Part shown: piece by piece, positions 55,751 through 64,000 of the stretch
Layout of the letters: each line of letters begins with the position of its first letter
Numbering within the stretch: position 1 is the stretch's first letter
NCBI GenBank assembly: GCA_037013685.1
Contig: CM072899.1
Location: 6,180,479 to 6,244,478 of the forward strand
Reading direction: 5' to 3'
Length of the DNA: 64,000 nucleotides
From: Acridotheres tristis
Taxonomy: Eukaryota; Chordata; Aves; Passeriformes; Sturnidae
The notes under the pieces: model-generated
Seen by the model: the letters and a program-made list of their open reading frames with translations, nothing else
The model's database searches: none
Told to the model about the DNA's origin: nothing
Position numbers and translations under genes: made by a program

Positions 55751-57185
55751 AACGAGATACATAATGGGCCAGCACCTTGGCCCAGCTGGTTTTCTCATGA
55801 AAATATTGATGTTAGATAAATTTAAGATTGTTTATAAGCAAGCCAATCTCCTGCTACTGTGTGGCCATGTCTCCTATAAAGGTAATGCAAGCGTTTCTGG
55901 CTCTCAGTGATGTTTTGCCCCTACCTAGTTCGAGCATTTTTGAGGGCTGGGTGCATCAGAAGAGCAGTGTCTGTATTTGCTGCTGGGTCTGATGGTGGGA
56001 GGGGATGATGTTTTCCCTTGCCTGGCCCTTCCACACAGGTGAGCTGTGACACAGCTGGACAGAGCTGCTGTGCCAGCCATGGCTCTCGGCTGGTGAGGAT
56101 CAAAATTCTGCTTGTTCCCAGATAAAAACTGGTGCTGAACCCACTGGGCTATGGGAACAGGGGCAGGAGTGGCCCTACACCACCCTGTGCCCACCCCAGC
56201 AGTGCTTCCCATGCCGTCCTCGGGGTTCCCATGTCCCTGCCTGTCTCAGGGAGCTGCAGCAGCCCCAGGAAAGCATCCCTGGAGCTGCAGGGCAGCAAGT
56301 TTCCTTGAAGGCTGGATTCCCTCAGGATTTCAGAGCTGCATCTAAGAATTGTGTCCTGTGGGATACGTGGAAAGCGTCCAAGAAGGACTCCTGCTGGCTC
56401 TGAGGCAGTCAAGTGCTTTTTCCAAAATATCTTTGGCCCCTGTTCTGGATGTTTACTTTTAAAAAGATACAGGCGCGTGTTGGCTGTAAAAGAAAGGGGG
56501 GGGTGGGGAAATCATTGTTGCTACTGTCACTGAAATTCCCTGCAGACTTAAAAGGAAGATGAAAGTTGGTACTTTAAGAGAAACTCGAAGCCCTTGGGAC
56601 AAGCACAGCAGAAGACAGGGAGATGCTCTGTATTCTGTCCAATTGCTTGCAAAAATGAGTGCTGTATCTCCTACAGAGAGAGACAGAGCAGAAACACATA
56701 TTTGCATCGTTCCCCCATGCTTGAGCCTTGCTAACTAGGACAATACCATTTTGCACTTCCCTGGGCATATTCTCAAACAGCAGCTAAGTACAGGTGATAG
56801 AGAAAAAAAAAAAAAGGGTGAGGAAGAAAGAAGTGAGGGGGGAAATCTGCCTTGTGGTATTTCAGATCTCCAGCATACACAGGTGCTTTTTAATCCCCCT
56901 GGCCTACATATTCCACAGCCCCTAGGAATAGAGGAGTCGTGATGTAATGCTCTTTCCCTCACACTCGCAGCTTAAATACAGATGGAAATTGTTGTCATGT
57001 GTTAGAAATGTCACCAATAATATAAAAGGCAGGCTTCTGCATTCTCCCTTTTGCACTGTCAGCTGCTGCTGCCAGCTTATTCTTCCCTCTCAAAGCTATT
57101 GTCATGTGGCAGAAACCCTGATGTAAGTAAGCCCTGTCCTCCCCCTGCTTATGATCCCTGCATTTTTTATTCCCCTCTGCTGCAG

Positions 57186-57277
57186 TGCTGAGGATCATTA
57201 CATACCACGACTTAAAGACAAGACCTCACAAAGGAAGGATTAATCTTGTATTTGTGCTTGATTTTCGAAGGACTCAG
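57186..57277 (+). other. Open block with splice-like borders (candidate cryptic or alternative exon)
   Basis: A pyrimidine-rich stretch ending TCTGCTGCAG precedes a 92-bp block that is open in the frame reading LRIITYHDLKTRP to LDFRRTQ. The block is followed by CAG and GCAAGTGAG, which is the consensus of the rare GC-type donor. I do not recognise the peptide, and it does not match the MAGI1 segments I know. It lies about 80 bp upstream of the CpG island. It could equally be a conserved non-coding element with chance splice-like edges. Confidence 0.2.
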
Positions 57278-57391
57278 GCAAGTGAGACTGTTCTGTTGTA
57301 TTCTCTGTCCCTTTTTTCCTCCCCCCAGCACCCTGTTTCCTGGATGCCAGGGTCAGGGATGGAAAGCAGGGATGTGCCGGCGCCGCAGGTC

Positions 57392-57415
57392 GGGATGCGC
57401 GGGGCTGGGGCTGGG
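57392..57415 (+). other. Potential G-quadruplex
   Basis: Four G tracts (GGG, GGGG, GGGG, GGG) are separated by loops of 6, 2 and 2 bases, which satisfies the usual G3+N1-7 pattern on the + strand. It sits at the upstream edge of the CpG island. Folding is inferred from pattern only. Confidence 0.6.
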
Positions 57416-57940
57416 AAGGAGCCGGCAGCCCGAGCCCAGCCCGGCAGCACAGATGGCCGGTGCTGCTTTTTAATTCACCCAGCAGGCTTTACGTGGGGCC
57501 CGTTGGCGAGCGGGTGTGCTGCGAGGAGCGGGGTCAATGGGCACGAATAGGCTGGGAGCGGGAGCAGATGCCTGCCGAACAATGGGGCTTTTGAGAGAAA
57601 TGCGGGAGGAAGCGTGGCGCTGGCTTTGTACTGCCTCCGCATTGCAGGTTGGAATGGGGCAGCTCCGATTTAATGAAGTGCATTCCTGAACGTGCTCGTC
57701 AGCCCGGGCTGCGAGACAAGGGGACATGTCAGAAGGGGGCTTGTGGGGCCGGCGCTGGGGGGGCAGCGATCCGCTGATGGATCGCCCCGAACAATGCGGT
57801 CTTAGTGCTGGATGGGGAAAAAAAACCATCCATACATCCCTGTGCATATTAATGCGGTTGAGCAGGTGTTGCTAAATGTCTGTCCCCGCATTGTTCTGCC
57901 GCGGTTCAGCCGGGGAGGGGGCAGGAAGGAGCCCCCGGCT

Positions 57941-58226
57941 GGGATGCGCTCATCCTGGTTGGGATGCGTTCACCCCGGCTGGGATGCGTTCACCCCGGCT
58001 GGGATGCGCTCATCCTGGTTGGGATGCGCTCATCCTGGTTGGGATGCGTTCACCCCGGCTGGGATGCGTTCACCCCGGCTGGGATGCGCTCATCCTGGTT
58101 GGGATGCGCTCACCCGGGCTGGGATGCGCTCATCCTGGTTGGGATGCGCTCACCCCGGCTGGGATGCGTTCACCCCGGTTGGGATGCGCTCACCCCGGTT
58201 GGGATGCGTTCACCCCGGCTGGGATG
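57941..58226. repeat. 20-bp GC-rich minisatellite, 14 units
   Basis: Fourteen full 20-bp units and a 6-base partial unit lie head-to-tail. There are two main variants, A = GGGATGCGCTCATCCTGGTT and B = GGGATGCGTTCACCCCGGCT, plus intermediates. The order is A B B A A B B A, then a C variant (CACCCGGGCT), A, three mixed types, and B. The first eight units form an 80-bp ABBA block repeated twice exactly. Because 20 is not a multiple of three, all three forward frames stay open with a 20-residue period. This creates the spurious GMRSSWLGC-type proteins of 132-180 residues. No translation is supported. Confidence 0.97.
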
Positions 58227-58282
58227 TCGCACCGGGAACGCGGGAGCGAGAACCGGCCCGGGGGCACTGCCCGGACCGGGGA

Positions 58283-61200
58283 CAGCCAGCCCTGCCCTGT
58301 GCTGGCCCTGCCGAGCAGCAGGGGACAGGCTCAGAGAGGCTGGTCACAGCTTAAAGGCATAGCACGGTCCTTTTTCCTGCGAATATTCCCCCAAACTGAG
58401 CAGGTGTGAGGGCTGGAAGTGAATCTTCCCAGAGCAGTCTGGGTCACCAGGGCAGAGGGCAAGGAATGCTGTCCCAGTTGCTGCTCAGCAGCAAAAGAGT
58501 TAAAAAGGGGGCATATTTTTTTTTCAGCTTCTCCAAGAATACATCGTTTGGGAATGAGTTGGGGGAAGCTGTGTGAATGGCAATAGACAAGGTGTACAAC
58601 ATGCAAAAAAAGCCAAACGACACATCTATGTCTGCTTTTGTGTGTATCCTGCTGCACTGGGTACCCTTCCTTTAGGATAGTTTTCTGTCTAACATCCCTA
58701 AACACTTACAGCCATACTTGCCAGTGTAATTCTTGAAGGGTTGGGGAGGGGGAGAGTGTACACAGTCAGTCATTATTATATGTATTTCTTAATAAAAATA
58801 CACCCATTTAATTGCTGTCATTGTGTTGCCTGCTCCCCTTGTGATTTGTGACATGCTATACTGTATTTGTCAGCAGAATGAAAAGGGTCTTTGTTCCTTA
58901 TTCCTATTACGGCCCACTGCATCTCTCAGTGAAAATAGAATATTTGCCTTTAGAGCTAACTTAGCTGGTGATCTGTGCCTGCTGTTGCACTGGGAAGAGT
59001 TTGCTTTTTTTTTTTTCTGGGAGTTTCAGAAGAATTTGCAAGGAAGGCTTGAATTATTTTACCTATTAATTTTTACAGTGGATTAATAGTGATGAAGAGT
59101 GATCAGCCTATTTTGCCCACAATTCAGGTAAAGCATGACCAGTGGCTGCAACAGCTTCAGATTTTGCAGCTGCCTTTCTGTGTATCCCTTTTCTGTGGAT
59201 GAATGGCCAATTTGACCGTGAGCTAGGATCGTTGTGCACCTTTGATCATTTGCTGCTGTGTAAATTGCCAAAAAAGGTGTCGAGAAATCAACTAAGAGTG
59301 TGTAATGTGGACAAGCTCATGTGTCTGCTCAAAGGTTGGCCAAGGCTGCAGATGGATAAGGGCTGTTAGTGACTGGCCAGCTGTGGGAGTGACTATTTGG
59401 GGGTGCCAGTGGCACTTGGAGAGCACTGTCCAGGCACAGGTGGGGTGTGCTGTGTTAGGTTGTGCATCGTGTAACATCAACAGCATTATCACTTGTGATC
59501 TATTTGCTGTCCTTGCTGTGCTCTGGCTGCATGGGTATCAGTCTGTGTGCCTGTTGATGGGAATGGTTTATAGGCTAGCAGCTGGAATTGGCAGCCAAAA
59601 AAGATTTAAGGCAGTGCTTGCACAGACAATTCATAAGACTTCTTCTAGCAGACCCACATTACATGAATGTATGGAGATTGTTTTTAAATTGAACTACCAG
59701 GTTCAGCAGCTTGAGCTTTGTGTTGTTAATTATGCTTATTTTCTACTCTGCAGCACCCAAGGAAAAATGAGCAAAAAATGCAAAGGCTGGCTCAGCCAGG
59801 GAGGCTGCAGTGTGTGCAGAGGCTCCTGTTAGAGGGGCTGGCTCAGCAAAGGGCTGGGCTCTGAACCTGTTGCTTGTTGTTGTGTGGCTCCTTCTGCCAT
59901 GTGGGAAATCCTGTCGAGGAGGAACTTTGGTCTGGGGAGAGCAAGGAAGGGCTCGGTGGTGCAGAAGCACAGGGAGTGTTTTCTCCTTTGCCAGTTTGTT
60001 TCCACTCATCCTTGTCTACTGCTAAGTCTTGTCAGATGGAAGCAATGATGGATCCATGTAGATCCAAGAATGATGCTTCATTTCCTTCAGGGAAACTGCT
60101 GTAATGTTTGTGAGCAGCTGTTCCAGGAGCACTTCAGCTCCCTGCTGTTGAAGTGTTTCACAGCCAGGTTTTGCCATAACAGCAATAACCCTTTTCCAGT
60201 TGAATGTCTTCTATTTTTTAAATTTTTTATTTATTTTTTTAATACACTCTTCTAATGCAGGTAATCCAACCTGAAATATGAAACTTACAGTCTCCCTTTT
60301 GTCATTATTGACAGCCCCTAGCACAGGTAAGGCTGTCATAGCAGTCAGCATGGCTTAAAGAAAAAAACAACAATGAAGCCATTAATTCAGCAGCAGAAAC
60401 TGATTGAATGGTGTTGGGTTCCTGACTCTACATCTGACAGTAACTTACCTTGAGTTTCAGTTGTTTAGAAGTTCCTAGCTGCAGGAAAGGCTCTTGCCTT
60501 CACTTTGGAGCTGTGTACAGACTCTTTTCTGCCAGCTTTCCATCCTTTGCAGTGCACCAAGTCTTTACATGGTTGCACAAGAAATGCTTCAAAAATCAAT
60601 GCACATCAAGTCATCTCAGCCAAAAGGTGCTGGGTACTGTGGTATTCAGTAAAGCTTATTCAAAATGTGGTGCTATTTTCAGTCAAATTCTGCTAAATCC
60701 TGTCCTGAAATCCTCTGAATGTTTTGCTCTTGAATATTCTGGTAAGCATGATGACTGGTTCACTGTGTTAATCCTATATGGTCTTTCTGTCTGCAGCTAA
60801 TCCTGAGCTGTTGTTGCTGTTCTGCACACATGAGTAAGACTCTGTCCCTCCTCCTCTTGACCATATACAGTAGGATTCCAGCTGACTGCTAGAAAATAAC
60901 AGATCAAATACCCTACTCTTCCTTTTTCTCATCCTTTAGTAGGAGAGTTGAGTTTCTCCTACTTGAAAAACAAAACCTGGAGAAGTAGGAAAAATATTCT
61001 TGGCCTGTTGAGCTCTATCTGGAGGCATGTACTGGCTCAGACTGTGCAGGATGTCTTCAGGAATCTCAGCTGTAGACAAATGTGGAAGAAAAGATGCTTA
61101 AAGCAAGTTTCCAAATTGACATAGATTGGACAGAATTTCTATTGCAATTTCACATTCATTAGAGATGAAGCTGGCAGTGATGGCTATACGTAGATATTGT

Positions 61201-64000
61201 TACCCTAAAATAAAGTTACTGGATTTTTCTATTTTTATCCTAGTGATTTTTTTTATTTTTTATTGCTGGACCTACCTGTGAAAGATGGCTTGGCAAAATC
61301 TATCCCTTTCTAGTGGAAAAAAACCCTTTTCCTTTAGGACAGTTAGTGTCACCTGAAAATTATTACTTGAGCATGTCTCAGGTTTAGTAGAAAAGCTTGT
61401 GGAAGGAAGGGTGATAGTTTAACCTTGGGTTGATTCTCCCCACCCCCACTGATTTTACCCATGGACAGACATTGTATCTCCTTATAGTCAGATTAGCACA
61501 TTTACATAAATATGTTAATATCCATATGGCCTATATTGACATGGTTGCATGGGATGTACATACCTGGTGTGTGTGTGTGTGTGTAATACAAATGCTTACA
61601 CTTGCTTTTAACTACAAACATCAAAATGTCATGAACAGGAGAGTCCATGATAACTAAAGTAAAACTTTTCTCTTAAAAGCTTTGTAATATTTAGTTGATG
61701 TAAAATATCATGAACACCTACTCTTTTCCTTGGAAGAGATTGACTTTTTTTCCCTTCTAAATAGATTTTTAAAGGATTCATTAAGAAAATGAAACCCAAG
61801 AAGAAAAATAGTTGACCCAGCAGTTCGAGGCCAATGAGGCAATTACCCAATAAATTTGTGTCAAGTCAGCCCTAAGTGAGCTGTGCCTAAATGACTTGGT
61901 AATATATATTTTCTGAAAATGTTCCATATTGAAATAGGGAAAAAAAAGCCCTGCTAGGTGAATAATGTCATTCTGTCAGCAATTGGAATATGACTGTGGA
62001 TATCACTCATTGTATAGAAAATAGCTTGTTGCTTTGCCTATCTAAACAGAGGTAGTGTTCCACCTAGAATTTGCAGTGTTACCACCTTCTTTGTTTGCCT
62101 GAGGGAACAATTCATTGAAGATTGGAAATTTTAGTTTGTGGGGGATTTTTTTATGTTTTGTTCTGATTAGGGTATAACACTGCCTGTTAATGCATGTAAA
62201 GATGTGAGCGAGGCACACAAAAAGTAAAAGCCCTGACAAAACTCTGTAACTTAGATTGTGATATAATGGGAAAAAAAGTAGATTTACTCCTTTTTTCCCC
62301 TTGTGTTTGCATCTTCTTTCTAGAAGTCTTTGGTAGGTTTATTGCTCACATTGAGAACTCTCTGGCATTGATTTTTTTACACTATTTTAAATGAATGAGG
62401 AGCAGCTGAATAATAGTCATGTAGAAGGTGCAGTTGGAAATGCAGTTCTGTCAGCACTGCCTGGTGATGAACAGTGTGTCATTGTGTGATGGCACACTGA
62501 CAACTCAGCACCACAATGCAAGCCCTTGGTAAAAGTGGGGATGTGACTGGGGGAAAAAAAAGTCTCCTCTTCCTCTGTTTCTTGCATGGACCACAGCAAG
62601 AGCCTGAGGCTTAGGCTGAGGGATCCAAGTTCTTTCCAGCAGCAGAAGCTGGGAATGGGCTGTAGCAGACTATGCAGTGCTGCAGTGTTAAAGATGTGCA
62701 TTGAATGTAGTTTAGTGGACAAGTGTCCTGGTGTTGACAAGGCAAGAGTTTAAGGTGTGATAATCTGTCATCCTAAACTCTTAAGGGAAATCAAGGGTTT
62801 ACTGCATTTAGATGCATGAGTTAAAACTGTCCTTTGCCTTTTCTTCTTCAAGACTGTATTTTTTTTTTTTTTTCCTGGTGAAGATGTAGTCAACTCATTT
62901 TGAGTCCTAATCAGGAAGTGATTCAGAGTCTGTGCTCATTAAATCCTTCCCTTCACTCCTGGGACTGTCAGGGAGGATGTCACACATTACCTGCTGATGA
63001 GATGATGTTTTGTGAAGGAGGTGAATGTCCCAGAAAGTATTCTCACAGTGACAAACCACTGGGAAGCTGGAAAGGGTTTAGAAAGCCACAGTGAGGCTGG
63101 AATAGAGAACTTGAGCTAGTTTTATCATCACTCTGTTAAGCAGCTGCTTACCCATTAGAAAGAACTCAGTTACATGTGATTTGGACATGAAGGTTGAGGC
63201 CTGCTGTTCTCATTATTTGAAATTTCAGATTTTCTTTGGGTTATTAGGGTACAACACAGAGCATTTAATTCCCTTTATCAGCTCCTTTAGTTATCGTTTG
63301 ATTGGATGGAACCTTTTCAATTTTTTTCCATTTTCCTCTTTCTCATACTTCATGGATTCTATTGTTTTATTAGTTCACTGGCCTTTCTGGGTCACTGCAG
63401 TCTAAGTATTCTGACTTTTATAAAGGTCTTGGTGACTAAATATTAGTGACCTCTATTCATCTTCCTTTTGCTTCTCCGAGGCAGAGCAGTTTGATTTGGA
63501 GCTGCTCTGTGTTACAGTATCAGCAAGGTCATGGCATGGGGAATCAAACCCCATTCCTTCCCCACAGATGGAGATGTCCACTCAGTACACTGAGCTGCAG
63601 AGTTTCAGTGTTTGGATAACAGGATCGCTGGAAAAGAGATGGGGAGAAACTAGCCCGTGGAGCTTTGCCAGCCTAACTAAAATAATGTACCGTTACACAA
63701 TTGAAGGAATATTGCTGGATTCATGGCAATTCTGGGGAAGTCTAACAAGCTGAGCATGATTGGCTTGGTATTTCAAATTATATAAGAGGAAATGGAAAAG
63801 TTGCCATTAGCTGCACCAGGGAGCTTGTTATACCAACAGAAGCCTTTTTGGAAAATTCAGCTTTGTGTTGGTAGGCTTGTGTTTTGAGGCATTCCTTCTA
63901 GAGCACCATCTATGAGACATTTCCCTAGCCCAGACTCTGCCTGAGGGATGAATAGACATGTCCCTGTGGAGAATTTGAGGTTCCAAGGTTAGGAATGGAT
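58283..64000. other. MAGI1 downstream intron, nothing else recognised
   Basis: AT-leaning intron resumes directly after the CpG island. It contains a (GT)9 microsatellite at 61567-61584 and a 15-base T run at 62859-62873. The open frames at 59305-59832 and 63496-63753 were examined and not called. The window ends inside this intron with no further exon recognised. Confidence 0.5.
61567..61584. repeat. (GT)9 microsatellite
   Basis: Nine uninterrupted GT dinucleotides are flanked by unique sequence. This is a standard, probably polymorphic, dinucleotide repeat. Confidence 0.97.

Larger units (their letters stand above)
44991..57185. other. MAGI1 downstream intron, nothing else recognised
   Basis: This is AT-leaning intron with two exact tandem duplications (46181-46226 and 53809-53854, listed separately), a 21-base T run at 55730-55750 and GC-richer patches near 55920-56420. 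No MAGI1 exon was found: I looked for the expected next exon, which should continue the guanylate-kinase-like domain, and did not see it. Open frames overlap on both strands and have no recognised homology. Confidence 0.5.
57359..58282. promoter_or_regulatory. Intronic CpG island (candidate alternative promoter or enhancer)
   Basis: About 900 bp are GC-rich with dense CpG, in sharp contrast with the surrounding AT-leaning intron. Within it are potential G-quadruplex stretches (57392-57415 and 57735-57763), three copies of a SOX-like AACAATG motif (57577-57587, 57789-57799, and reversed at 57886-57896), and the minisatellite at 57941. CpG islands inside introns often mark alternative or antisense transcription starts. 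No start site, TATA box or first exon can be shown from the sequence alone. The open frames of 130-180 residues across it result from GC richness and the repeat. Confidence 0.65.

Noticed and set aside
57812..58409. Three overlapping open frames of 132-180 residues with GMRSSWLGC/HPGWDA-type repeats
   Set aside because: They are the same 20-bp minisatellite read in three frames. None has a supported start or exon structure, and the repetition explains the openness.
59305..59832. 175-residue open frame
   Set aside because: It has no recognisable domain, overlaps open frames on the other strand, and has no splice-bounded segment matching a known protein. Length alone is not enough in GC-moderate intron.
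63568..63753. Open stretch after CCCCACAG beginning with ATG (METSTQ-like, about 61 residues)
   Set aside because: The acceptor-like edge is reasonable, but the peptide has no recognised homology, does not fit the expected next MAGI1 exon, and ends at a stop with no donor.

Overview
This window looks like bird nuclear DNA, most likely from a passerine. The supporting signs are three truncated CR1 LINE ends (two of them ending at the CR1 3' terminus), a solo ERV LTR of a type I associate with passerine genomes, short scattered mononucleotide runs, and otherwise nearly repeat-free intron. There is no bacterial-style gene organisation. Apart from one short exon, the open frames are short, overlapping and unrelated to any protein I recognise.

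The one well-supported coding feature is a 117-bp exon on the + strand (43453-43569). It has a strong polypyrimidine tract and AG acceptor, an exact GTAAGT donor, and phase 1 at both ends. Its 38 whole codons match the segment joining the first PDZ domain to the guanylate-kinase-like domain of the MAGI scaffold family, and MAGI1 is the closest paralogue. The window is therefore read as MAGI1: about 43 kb of the intron upstream of this exon and about 20 kb of the intron downstream. No neighbouring MAGI1 exon was recognised.

Layout: intron with a 3' CR1 fragment at 4842-5149; intron with a solo LTR at 15533-16121 flanked by a TAAGG target-site duplication; an antisense CR1 at 21774-22338; an AT-rich microsatellite at 26572-26681; a perfect 13-bp hairpin at 41220-41250; an old LINE remnant followed by a CR1 tail at 41995-42272; the MAGI1 exon; a compositionally strange stretch at about 43685-44250; an A/C-only low-complexity tract at 44767-44990; and a GC- and CpG-rich island at 57359-58282. 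The island holds a 20-bp minisatellite with higher-order structure, three SOX-like motifs and potential G-quadruplexes.

The observations most worth a second look are these. First, just after the exon, in 43685-43813 every C lies in a CpG, and 44041-44240 is nearly free of G, a pattern like cytosine conversion. Second, the intronic CpG island and its ABBA-ABBA minisatellite. Third, an open block with splice-like borders at 57186-57277 just upstream of the island. Fourth, four separate exact two-copy tandem duplications of 22-24 bp.
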